Positions 23,049-29,817 of a DNA stretch of 48,430 bases are shown here, one piece after another. The DNA is from a virus. The notes under the pieces were generated by a model. That model searched no databases. It was not told the DNA's origin and saw only the letters and a list, made by a program, of their open reading frames with translations. The position numbers were made by a program, and so were the translations under genes. Positions within the stretch are counted from its first letter, which is position 1, and every line of letters begins with the position of its first letter. Location of the stretch: IMG/VR virus record IMGVR_UViG_3300042307_002019, positions 1-48,430 of that record; one strand, given 5' to 3'.

Positions 23049-23435
23049 ATGCGTTTAGGAAGAACAGCTTTGTGGATGTTGCTAATGACTAATGCTGCAG
23101 AGCTGCGCTTTCTTCGTAGACACAAAAAGTCAGGGTTTAATGATTATAGAAGAATGCTTTGCACAAATGACCAAAAGCTTCTTCAATCAGCTCCAGGCAA
23201 AAGAGTGTTTAACTACAAAACACCTTACGGTTCATTAAAATATGATCCAACTTCTAAAAACTTAGTTGTTGCTTACGATATCTTTTATCAAGATTGGAGA
23301 ATGATCAACTGTAATGACGTCGAAGTAATTGCAGTAATTAAAACAAGTCCTGATCCAGCTCCATTTTGGAAATATTTTTATGAGCGATTGGCAGATATGT
23401 CTGCTGGACAAAAAGCTCAATTCATGAACACATAA
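23049..23435 (+). CDS. Conserved phage protein, SH3/Sm-like fold
   Basis: The 128-residue product has a conserved phrase set (RRMLCTNDQKLLQSAPGKRV, YGSLKYDPTSKNLVVAYDIF, QDWRMINCNDVEVI) familiar from T4-like marine phages. It is probably a small beta barrel like the WYL_2/DUF2693 group, which also includes the protein at 38473. It follows the co-chaperonin by 5 bases. Function unknown. Confidence 0.72.
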   Translation: MRLGRTALWMLLMTNAAELRFLRRHKKSGFNDYRRMLCTNDQKLLQSAPGKRVFNYKTPYGSLKYDPTSKNLVVAYDIFYQDWRMINCNDVEVIAVIKTSPDPAPFWKYFYERLADMSAGQKAQFMNT

Positions 23436-23436
23436 T

Positions 23437-23787
23437 ATGCTTACAACATCTTCAAATTATTTAGATCAAGTTCCAGGCGAGCCATTTTTAGTATCTTGCT
23501 TACAAAAACCTATCAATTTTTCAATTAATAACAAAACAATTAAAAAAGGCAGGTTGTTATTGTTCCGTAAAGCTCATTACTTTATACAAATTTCACTGTT
23601 AACAGAAAAAGGAACTAGAGAAAATTTTGAGATACCAATTCCGTTTAAAATTGAAAACTATGTGGATGAAGGCTTAATGTACTTTGATTATAGACTTAAT
23701 TCTTTAAACGTAGAATCTTTTCCTAGATTTCCGGAAAAAATAACTTCTATTTACTTTAATAGAATCTTAGAGATTACAAGCTCTTAG
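23437..23787 (+). CDS. Hypothetical protein
   Basis: The 116-residue product starts 1 base after the upstream stop, so it is in the same operon. It looks beta-rich, with an aromatic and basic middle (KKGRLLLFRKAHYFIQ). No family is recognised. Confidence 0.65.
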   Translation: MLTTSSNYLDQVPGEPFLVSCLQKPINFSINNKTIKKGRLLLFRKAHYFIQISLLTEKGTRENFEIPIPFKIENYVDEGLMYFDYRLNSLNVESFPRFPEKITSIYFNRILEITSS

Positions 23788-23789
23788 TA

Positions 23790-23936
23790 TTAATACTTGT
23801 AAGTAGTTTTACCTTTTTTAGTAACACTATTCTTTTGTTCTCTGCAAGGCGTCCAAACGATTTTATCAAAATTGTTGTTAAATGCCTTCTTATCTACGGG
23901 ACGAGGTTTGTCTCCTTTGCCTGCTTGATTATTCAT
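23790..23936 (-). CDS. Small conserved phage protein (NQAGKGDKPRP type)
   Basis: The 48-residue frame begins MNNQAGKGDKPRPVDKKAFN and continues NNFDKIVWTPC. This N-terminal phrase is widespread in tiny phage and bacterial proteins of unknown function, which makes the ORF convincing despite its length. It lies downstream of the major capsid gene after the terminator, and its stop is 2 bases from the end of the convergent gene at 23787. Confidence 0.75.
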   Translation of the reverse strand: MNNQAGKGDKPRPVDKKAFNNNFDKIVWTPCREQKNSVTKKGKTTYKY

Positions 23937-23983
23937 ATTAATGTAGTTTAACAGCTTCTAAATGTTTATCAACAATCCTGTGT

Positions 23984-24018
23984 AAACAAAAAGAAACCCG
24001 GCCTTGCGACCGGGTTTC
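23984..24018 (-). terminator. Rho-independent terminator after the major capsid gene
   Basis: The 9-bp stem GAAACCCGG/CCGGGTTTC (23993-24001, 24010-24018) has an 8-base loop. On the minus strand it is followed by TTTTTGTTT. It ends the head-gene transcript 33 bases after the gp23 stop. Confidence 0.92.
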
Positions 24019-24050
24019 GAATTTTGTTGTCTGAGAAACAACTATCTGTA

Positions 24051-25493
24051 TTAGAGATATGTTGCTGCTTGACCAGGAACGAACGATTGTCCGAGGCCTG
24101 TGCAGATTACCAAGTGGTAGTATAATGATGCACCAAAAATGTGATCAACTACACCATATCTTGTAAGCAATCCAACACGTGGGCTGAAGTCGTTTGGTCC
24201 GATTGTACGTTGAACCATTACAGGGATGTAAGGGCAATATACGATACCGGAATCGTAATACTCAGATCCTTTGTATCCGAGTAGTGCGTAATCTACGGGT
24301 TTCGTACGAGCTGTCGCATAACCGCCACCTGCATTTGTTGCAGTGTAACCAGCATTGATCTGAGCTTCTGTACGAGTGTCACGATAGATTTGGAAACGAC
24401 CACCGACCGAACCGACCTTAGCAATACCAACTGGTTGTGTGTTTACATTACCGTTAACTGGCATCCATGTGAAGTTTGGAAGAGTCTCGAGGATAGCGCA
24501 AATACGAGGTGTTGCAATGATGAAATTAGCAGCACCACGACGATTGCGGATAGCAACACGGTTAGCTTCAACAACGATTCTGTTGTAGAAGTCACGTGCG
24601 CGTTCTCCAGACCAACGACCGTCAGCAGAGATAGCAGACCAGGTAGAATAACCAACACCAGCGCCGGCATTGAGACAGACTTGGATCATACGCGCGATCA
24701 TTTCGCGGTCGATTTCAGCTTGAATCTCATATGACATAGCGTTAGTAAGCTCAGCATCGATATCGATACCGTTCATATTTTTAAGATCCTGTTCGAGTTC
24801 AACAGACCATTTAGCTGCTAACCTACGGGTAAGAGCTTCAACGGCTGTCTTTTCAAACGAAACAGTGATTTGAGGAATCTTCGAAGAAAGTTCGAATTGG
24901 CTGATAAGTGCACCAACACCAGCGTCTTCAACGAGGCTGTCCCATTCAGTTCCACCGCTAAGGGCAGCTGAAGAAGCACCTGTGAATGCTGTGTTGAGGT
25001 AGTTATAACCAAGCTCTTTTCCTTGTGAAGTTGCTGTGTTACCACCAGTAGCTCCAGATCCATTGGATCCGTCACCGTTAGCAGAATAACCGAGAGCGGT
25101 TTCTTCATACTTGTAGCGCATTGCGAATGCAAGGCCGACAGGTCCGGTCATTGGTTGTACCCCAACGATCTCATTTGTGATGAGTTCAGGGAAGGTACGA
25201 CGAATCATCGGAATAAGGACTTTTGGTAAACGTGCGTCACCAGTAGCATAATTGTCACCAGAGAATGTTGTTGCAGTACCTTGATGAGTACCGAAGACAC
25301 CACCTGTAGCGGCAGAGTTGCTGTTTTCACGTAAGCACCATTTTTCTTGGTTTTCAAGAAGAATTGCGGTGTTTAAGCGGGTTGTTTCGTTAGTGATCTC
25401 AGAAACTTTGTCGGACTTGAAATCCAATACTGGAGTCCACTTCTCGACGAGTTGTTGAGCGTAATCTTTGTTAATATGCATTAAGTTTGACAT
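24051..25493 (-). CDS. 23: Major capsid protein gp23
   Basis: The 480-residue product is T4 gp23-like: TAILLENQEKWC near residue 42, then ELITNEIVGVQPMTGPVGLA and FAMRYKYEETALGYSANG, and a C-terminal YDSGIVYCPYIPVMVQRTIG followed by SFVPG. T4 gp23 is 521 aa. The N-terminal 50-60 residues should be removed by the gp21 protease at an (L/I)xE site; LLE48 or LRE56 are candidates. It has an AAGGA Shine-Dalgarno about 20 bases upstream and a more GC-rich codon mix, as expected for the most abundant protein. Confidence 0.96.
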   Translation of the reverse strand: MSNLMHINKDYAQQLVEKWTPVLDFKSDKVSEITNETTRLNTAILLENQEKWCLRENSNSAATGGVFGTHQGTATTFSGDNYATGDARLPKVLIPMIRRTFPELITNEIVGVQPMTGPVGLAFAMRYKYEETALGYSANGDGSNGSGATGGNTATSQGKELGYNYLNTAFTGASSAALSGGTEWDSLVEDAGVGALISQFELSSKIPQITVSFEKTAVEALTRRLAAKWSVELEQDLKNMNGIDIDAELTNAMSYEIQAEIDREMIARMIQVCLNAGAGVGYSTWSAISADGRWSGERARDFYNRIVVEANRVAIRNRRGAANFIIATPRICAILETLPNFTWMPVNGNVNTQPVGIAKVGSVGGRFQIYRDTRTEAQINAGYTATNAGGGYATARTKPVDYALLGYKGSEYYDSGIVYCPYIPVMVQRTIGPNDFSPRVGLLTRYGVVDHIFGASLYYHLVICTGLGQSFVPGQAATYL

Positions 25494-25531
25494 AATTTGT
25501 TGTGTTTTTTTCCTTGTTTATTGTGAGTGAA

Positions 25532-26494
25532 TTACCTAGCAAATCTGCTTAGGTTCTTCATCTCGTTCAGATAGCCGGTTACTTGATCACTTGATCCAGC
25601 ACGTTCAATCTCATTGTTAAAATCTTGTTTTTCCTCGAGGACCTGAGGACGATCGACTCGAGGAGCTTTTGTAAATTGGCTTTTGACAGATTCTTTGATC
25701 TCATCAACTTCTTCTTGTGTTTCTTTCTCAAACATCTCGACAACATATTGGAAATTTTCTTCAATATATTGAGGAGCTTTGTTTCCGAGAAGCTTAGTTA
25801 CGAATTGCTTTTTAGCAGAAGGCATATCAGCTGTTTTCTTTTCGAGGATGATAGAGGCTTCGGCTTTGTTTGCTCTATTGTTAAGTTGAGCATTTTCTTT
25901 GAGTGCTTCGTTGAGTTCAGCACGAAGAGAATCAATTGTCTTTTTACCATCAACCAAAGCTTCTTTGACTTCGTTGTCAATGAACTCTTCAGAAATACCA
26001 ACAATTTGGCGAATCTGAGCAAGTTGTTTTACTGCTTTGATGTTGTTGACAGCTTCAGTAATTTGTTCAGTTGGAATGCTCTTTTCGATGTAGAGATCAA
26101 GATAGTTAGAAACTTCTTCAACAAGACGCTCTTGGAAGCCTTTTGCTTCTTCTGCCATTTCACCTTCATACTTCTCAACTACTTGTTGGAGCATTTGTGT
26201 ATGCTTTTGGTCAATTCCTTTGATGAGCTTTTGAAGTTTAACCGCATGATCAGTATCGATTGCTTCAACAAGCTTTTTGAGCTTAGTAGTGTGATCAGCA
26301 TCAATTTTTTCGATTACCATTTCAAGCTTAGCTGTATAGGACTCATCAAGCTTTTGTTTGAGGTTTTCAGATTCAAGTTGAATCTTTTCTTGGGATTTTT
26401 CGTCGACTGCCTGCTGAAATGCCTCTTCGATTGTATTGAGAGTTTCTTCAGAAATCAGATCTTTGAACTGTTCGTTGAGAATATTCTTAATCAT
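25532..26494 (-). CDS. 22: Prohead scaffold (core) protein gp22
   Basis: The 320-residue product is almost entirely coiled coil (Lys/Glu/Gln-rich). It has an internal 14-residue repeat, KLEMVIEKIDADHT then KLKKLVEAIDTDHA then KLQKLIKGIDQKHT, at about residues 55-100. It sits between gp21 and gp23 as in T4. LVEE, LISEE and similar sites suit cleavage by gp21. The C-terminus ends GYLNEMKNLSRFA, a likely capsid-contacting helix. Confidence 0.93.
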   Translation of the reverse strand: MIKNILNEQFKDLISEETLNTIEEAFQQAVDEKSQEKIQLESENLKQKLDESYTAKLEMVIEKIDADHTTKLKKLVEAIDTDHAVKLQKLIKGIDQKHTQMLQQVVEKYEGEMAEEAKGFQERLVEEVSNYLDLYIEKSIPTEQITEAVNNIKAVKQLAQIRQIVGISEEFIDNEVKEALVDGKKTIDSLRAELNEALKENAQLNNRANKAEASIILEKKTADMPSAKKQFVTKLLGNKAPQYIEENFQYVVEMFEKETQEEVDEIKESVKSQFTKAPRVDRPQVLEEKQDFNNEIERAGSSDQVTGYLNEMKNLSRFAR

Positions 26495-26505
26495 GGTTGT
26501 ATTTT

Positions 26506-26513
26506 TATTTATC
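26506..26513 (-). promoter_or_regulatory. Late promoter GATAAATA upstream of gp22
   Basis: The minus strand reads GATAAATA 11 bases before the gp22 ATG. It would give a separate 22-23 transcript, as T4 also has late promoters in this region. Confidence 0.65.
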
Positions 26514-26522
26514 TAAATTGAT

Positions 26523-26660
26523 TTAATTTTTTGGAGTTAAAGAAGATTTAATTTGTTCTTTTAACTTATTTTCAATCATCTTCTGCAGAGATGTGTTAGC
26601 TTGACTATAATTTTTATCAGCAATGTTAGCAATAAACTTTTTGATTTCTTTGGTTTCCAT
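26523..26660 (-). CDS. Small prohead core protein candidate
   Basis: A 45-residue frame lies between 21 and 22. It is basic and helical, containing KKFIANIADKNYSQANTSLQ and KMIENKLKEQIKSSL. The pattern (a short helix, then xNxLQxMIxxKLxEQI) resembles small core proteins of the gp67/gp68 kind found beside 21 and 22 in T4-like phages. The ATG is 7 bases after the gp21 stop. Confidence 0.7.
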   Translation of the reverse strand: METKEIKKFIANIADKNYSQANTSLQKMIENKLKEQIKSSLTPKN

Positions 26661-26667
26661 AAAATTA

Positions 26668-27342
26668 TTAAGCAGACTTAAGGGCATTGATAAAATTAAT
26701 CAAATGTTCTTTTAGAAAAGCATCAGTCTCATGCTTTGGAAGTTTTACGAGACCTTCTTTGAGATTATTAAAAGCATTAGCAGAAATTTCGATAATTCTT
26801 CCATCGGTTCCCACCAACCATTCTTTAGATTCTAAAATAGATTCCAACATTGCATTTTGTACTGACGGTTGGTGAACAACGTCGAGACAAATAAGGTGGA
26901 AATTTGAAACGGTCTTACCACCAGAAGATTCAGAAAGATTTCCAAGACCACGAGTAGAGATACCCATTTGAATTTTGTCTTTAACCAAGCTCTTAAGAAG
27001 TTGGCCCATTGGAGTATCAAGAATCAAAGATTTACCCATGAAGTAGTTGCCGTTTTGTTTGAGTTCTGTAACAAGGTGACAAGCATTAACTGGATTAACT
27101 TCAGTTGACTGAGGATGGTTCATTTCGCCAATTGCTCGACGAGTTTTGACCATGGTATCTGTGTAACGAGCTATTTCTTTAGTCATCTCGTCGAGCTGAT
27201 AGATGCGGCCGTTTTGGTTTGGGCTATCAGCCATACAGTAAGGACCTGTAATATAATATTTTTGAGGCTCAGCAGAATTCTTTTCTTCAACAAGAAAGTC
27301 TAATTCTTCGTGCAATTCAGTAGTTAAAAACTTTAATCCCAT
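26668..27342 (-). CDS. 21: Prohead maturation protease gp21
   Basis: The 224-residue product has the herpesvirus-like serine protease pattern of T4 gp21: His76 in RAIGEMNHPQS, Ser129 in MGISTRGLG, and NFHLICLDVVHQPS with a conserved Asp and His. The N-terminus (ELHEELDFLVEE) contains sites for self-cleavage. It cleaves scaffold, capsid and internal proteins at (L/I)xE, linking it to the leader-like N-termini noted in this window. Confidence 0.94.
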   Translation of the reverse strand: MGLKFLTTELHEELDFLVEEKNSAEPQKYYITGPYCMADSPNQNGRIYQLDEMTKEIARYTDTMVKTRRAIGEMNHPQSTEVNPVNACHLVTELKQNGNYFMGKSLILDTPMGQLLKSLVKDKIQMGISTRGLGNLSESSGGKTVSNFHLICLDVVHQPSVQNAMLESILESKEWLVGTDGRIIEISANAFNNLKEGLVKLPKHETDAFLKEHLINFINALKSA

Positions 27343-27357
27343 AAGTGTCGTTAATTT

Positions 27358-27365
27358 TATTTATC
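27358..27365 (-). promoter_or_regulatory. Late promoter GATAAATA upstream of gp21
   Basis: The minus strand reads GATAAATA 15 bases before the gp21 ATG. It is one half of a back-to-back pair with the motif at 27370. Confidence 0.65.
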
Positions 27366-27369
27366 TATA

Positions 27370-27377
27370 TATAAATA
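27370..27377 (+). promoter_or_regulatory. Late promoter TATAAATA (perfect T4 consensus)
   Basis: TATAAATA on the plus strand is identical to the T4 late consensus and points toward the ORF at 27423. It lies 4 bases from the oppositely directed GATAAATA of gp21. Confidence 0.65.
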
Positions 27378-27422
27378 ATTTTCTGCAGTTAACACAATTT
27401 TTTTGATAAATATTCGGACAGC

Positions 27423-27644
27423 ATGACATGCATTATTAAAAATATTCCGCCTTCGACATTTGGTATTTCAGGAAACAGAGGTGTTGGTTTTCCTTTGACC
27501 GACTATTGCTCTACTCTTACTCAGCCACCTGCGCCAGATCTTAATTGTTTCTTAGTAAAAGAAGAAAGTATACTAACCACTTCGGAATTGATAACAAGCG
27601 TTAATACAGAAGCAGACAATACTATTTTGGTAGTTTGTGTTTAA
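27423..27644 (+). CDS. Small hypothetical protein inside the head block
   Basis: The 73-residue product, with the phrase PPSTFGISGNRGVGFPLTD, is encoded on the plus strand between minus-strand head genes. The only support is an open frame, the consensus late promoter 45 bases upstream and the lack of any gene opposite. There is no clear Shine-Dalgarno. It could be a minor virion protein. Confidence 0.5.
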   Translation: MTCIIKNIPPSTFGISGNRGVGFPLTDYCSTLTQPPAPDLNCFLVKEESILTTSELITSVNTEADNTILVVCV

Positions 27645-27649
27645 ATTAA

Positions 27650-28096
27650 TCAAAGACCAAGTTGCTTTTCAGTAATGATAATAAAAGTCGAACCTTTGGC
27701 CTTGCAGAATGCTTCGGCAGCTTGCCATTTTGCTTGATTTTTAACATATTCAGCTTGTTGGTAAATCAATGATTTGGTCTTTTTGTTCTTCTGAACTGGA
27801 GGAAGGGTTTGAGAGTAGGGTTTGACTTCAATAAGAAACTTTTTAATTTCTCCGTTTTTGTCCCGCATAGTAATATTAAAATCGACAAAATATCTTGAAA
27901 TTCTTCCCGTCAATGGATTTTGATAGGGTATAACGATTGATTCCGAACCCCAAGAAAGAACGCTGGGATTGAGGTCGAAGAAGCGCATCGCCTTGCACTC
28001 CCAAGAAGACCTCCATAAAATCGGGAATGACCCTTTGTACTTTTCTTTGTTTATGGGATTGAAAATGCCTTGTCTATATTTAGAGTTCTTTTTCAA
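27650..28096 (-). CDS. 4: Head completion nuclease-like protein gp4
   Basis: The 148-residue product matches T4 gp4-type head-completion proteins: FNPINKEKYKGSFPILWRSS, WECKAMRFFDLNP, SVLSWGSESIVIPYQNPLTG, RYFVDFNI and KKFLIEVKPYSQTLPP. The order E(43)...D...ExK fits a restriction-like nuclease fold. gp4 acts late in head assembly before tail joining. The stop abuts the convergent ORF ending at 27644, and the start overlaps the upstream gene by 4 bases. Confidence 0.88.
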   Translation of the reverse strand: MKKNSKYRQGIFNPINKEKYKGSFPILWRSSWECKAMRFFDLNPSVLSWGSESIVIPYQNPLTGRISRYFVDFNITMRDKNGEIKKFLIEVKPYSQTLPPVQKNKKTKSLIYQQAEYVKNQAKWQAAEAFCKAKGSTFIIITEKQLGL

Positions 28097-28647
28097 GCTT
28101 CAAAAATTTTATTATATAGCTTTTCGAATTGTAAAGATTCTTCGTAAGGATCTTGAAGTGCTTTAGAAGGACTAAAAATTTTATCTTCGATTCTTTCATG
28201 TGCATCTTGTCCAGCCATTTCTACATCATCTGCAGAAAGATCACAAACGCTAAGAATTTTCTCAGCTTCATTGGAAGACGGATCTTCGAATTTTTGAGGA
28301 CGTCCCTTTGGATTGCGCTTGTCATAAACTACACTGTAAAGATAATCCGAATCTTCAGCAGTTTGTCCAAGCTTATAAATCAAAACAAGATCGGTACCTG
28401 GATCGCTTTTAACACCATAAAATACAGAAACTTCAGTTTTATCAGCTGTCGGAATGACACTTTTGAACTCAAGGTTTGAACCGACACTAGAAGTATTAAG
28501 AGATTCATTAGTAGCTTCTGAAGCATAAAGTGCTTTTACTTGAGCCTCTGCGCGTTCTTTTGGAAGACTCTTTTTAGAAAAACATTTTTTTCCTCCAACT
28601 TTACATGCTTTGTACCCAGATCCTTTTTTGTAAGTTTTGTATGGCAT
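28093..28647 (-). CDS. Conserved hypothetical head-region protein
   Basis: The start at 28647 (MPYKTYKKGSGYKACKVG) is preferred: an upstream Met at 28722 would overlap the previous gene heavily, while ATTAAATA-like late sequence sits just before 28647. The N-terminal 45 residues, with KCFSKKSLPKERAEAQVKAL, resemble a common phage motif (YKxxxV...GKxFSKKPLxKxxAxxQxxAL). The remaining 130 residues look like a separate alpha/beta domain. Function unknown. Confidence 0.72.
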   Translation of the reverse strand: MPYKTYKKGSGYKACKVGGKKCFSKKSLPKERAEAQVKALYASEATNESLNTSSVGSNLEFKSVIPTADKTEVSVFYGVKSDPGTDLVLIYKLGQTAEDSDYLYSVVYDKRNPKGRPQKFEDPSSNEAEKILSVCDLSADDVEMAGQDAHERIEDKIFSPSKALQDPYEESLQFEKLYNKIFEA

Positions 28648-28663
28648 AGTATTATTTAATGGT

Positions 28664-28930
28664 TTACCAATTTTTGCAAGAAAAATATTTTGGCGTACCA
28701 GGTTTAGCATTTTTGCAACCATGTCTTGCTCTGAAACTTTTTCTTTTTTTAGAATTTGATTTTTTAATTCTTAGATTAGGATCACCATAATGAACTCGTT
28801 TAAGTTTTCCATTAACTCGAGCACACCTCATATATTTTTTATCCTTACGAGTAGACGCCATCTGCCCAGTAACTTTTGTGCATCTTCCAGCTTCTTCTAA
28901 AACTTGTTCGACCAATAATTGAAAGTTCAT
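28664..28930 (-). CDS. Small basic virion protein candidate
   Basis: The 88-residue product begins MNFQLLVEQVLEEAGRCT, a helix with an LEE/A site like those cleaved by gp21. The very basic body (KRVHYGDPNLRIKKSNSK, KRKSFRARHGCKNA, PGTPKYFSCKNW) follows a phage pattern seen in T4-like marine viruses. The four Cys residues might bind zinc. After leader removal it would be a small basic DNA-binding internal protein. The packaging is inferred. Confidence 0.7.
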   Translation of the reverse strand: MNFQLLVEQVLEEAGRCTKVTGQMASTRKDKKYMRCARVNGKLKRVHYGDPNLRIKKSNSKKRKSFRARHGCKNAKPGTPKYFSCKNW

Positions 28931-28945
28931 AAAAGTAATTAAGAC

Positions 28946-29803
28946 TCAACCAATAAACCAACTAGGGACGTTTGCGTCCTGATATGAATTCATTAATTCT
29001 TGCTCTAATGTTTCTTTTTCTTTAAGTCCTTCTGCAAGTAAACCAGCATTAACAGAACCACCACCAAATAAATTAGTTCCAGTATATTTTTCCCTTACTC
29101 TTGCAATAGAAATTTTTGTCAAAGCCAGTGCGTATTTTTGTACCCATCTTTCCCTTATAACATCTTTAATTGGTCTTTCGAGATAACAACCAACTACTCC
29201 CAAATATGTATGAGTATCACGTGGTTCTGGAATAATTCTGAGGTTCTGAGTTCTTGAATCAAATCTAAATTGGTCTTGCATTGCTAGAACTTTGTTACGA
29301 GTATCAATAAATCCCTTAAGAACTTCCCAAGTAATAAGATCGAACCCGAAGTTTCCGATCATATATGAACTGTAAATTTGATTCGCCATTGCTTGCTCTA
29401 ACGTAAACAACGTATTGATGCCGGTGTCCTCACCTTTAGAGAACTCAAATACGTCTATTACTTTTCTTTGAGAAGCAAGATCATAATCAAAGCTTGCAGA
29501 CAAAGAACTAACCCCACTAGTGCGCATTTCAAATGATTTGGTAAATAAGTCTCCGATGTTAATTCCAACTCCGCGAGTATAAAGTCTAGAATCAAACACT
29601 AAATATTCTTCAGTATAACCAGCCCATTTTGTAAAGTACTCAATGGAATCAGTAATGTTGTCGTAAACTTGCTCGTCTGAAATTTCTAAATTAATGAGAG
29701 GAGCGCCAAGCTGGTGTTGAATTCTTACAGAAAGTGTTTCATAAGAAGTAACGGAAGAAGTTAAAGTTGTTCCTCCTCTATAATTTGCTGGAAGTACGCT
29801 CAT
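28946..29803 (-). CDS. 13: Neck protein gp13-like
   Basis: The 285-residue product ends like T4 gp13 relatives: RWVQKYALALTKISIARVRE, GGSVNAGLLAEGLKEKETLE and a C-terminal PSWFIG (often VDFFIG). An N-terminal segment (LGAPLINLEISDEQVYDNIT, then EYFTKWAG) resembles the head-tail connector fold. gp13 and gp14 form the neck collar. The gene sits 14 bases downstream of the portal, unlike T4 where 13 is distant, but consistent with its role at the portal vertex. Confidence 0.75.
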   Translation of the reverse strand: MSVLPANYRGGTTLTSSVTSYETLSVRIQHQLGAPLINLEISDEQVYDNITDSIEYFTKWAGYTEEYLVFDSRLYTRGVGINIGDLFTKSFEMRTSGVSSLSASFDYDLASQRKVIDVFEFSKGEDTGINTLFTLEQAMANQIYSSYMIGNFGFDLITWEVLKGFIDTRNKVLAMQDQFRFDSRTQNLRIIPEPRDTHTYLGVVGCYLERPIKDVIRERWVQKYALALTKISIARVREKYTGTNLFGGGSVNAGLLAEGLKEKETLEQELMNSYQDANVPSWFIG

Positions 29804-29817
29804 ATGACACTTACTTA

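Noticed and set aside
23937-24050. Possible tRNA or small RNA next to the major capsid gene
   Set aside because: The only strong structure is the terminator hairpin; no cloverleaf or CCA-adjacent acceptor stem was found there or in other gaps.
25625-26521. Long plus-strand ORF (298 codons) opposite the scaffold gene
   Set aside because: It is the antisense shadow of the Lys/Glu-rich gp22 gene: the product is Phe/Leu/Cys-rich without domains, and the minus-strand gene is certain.
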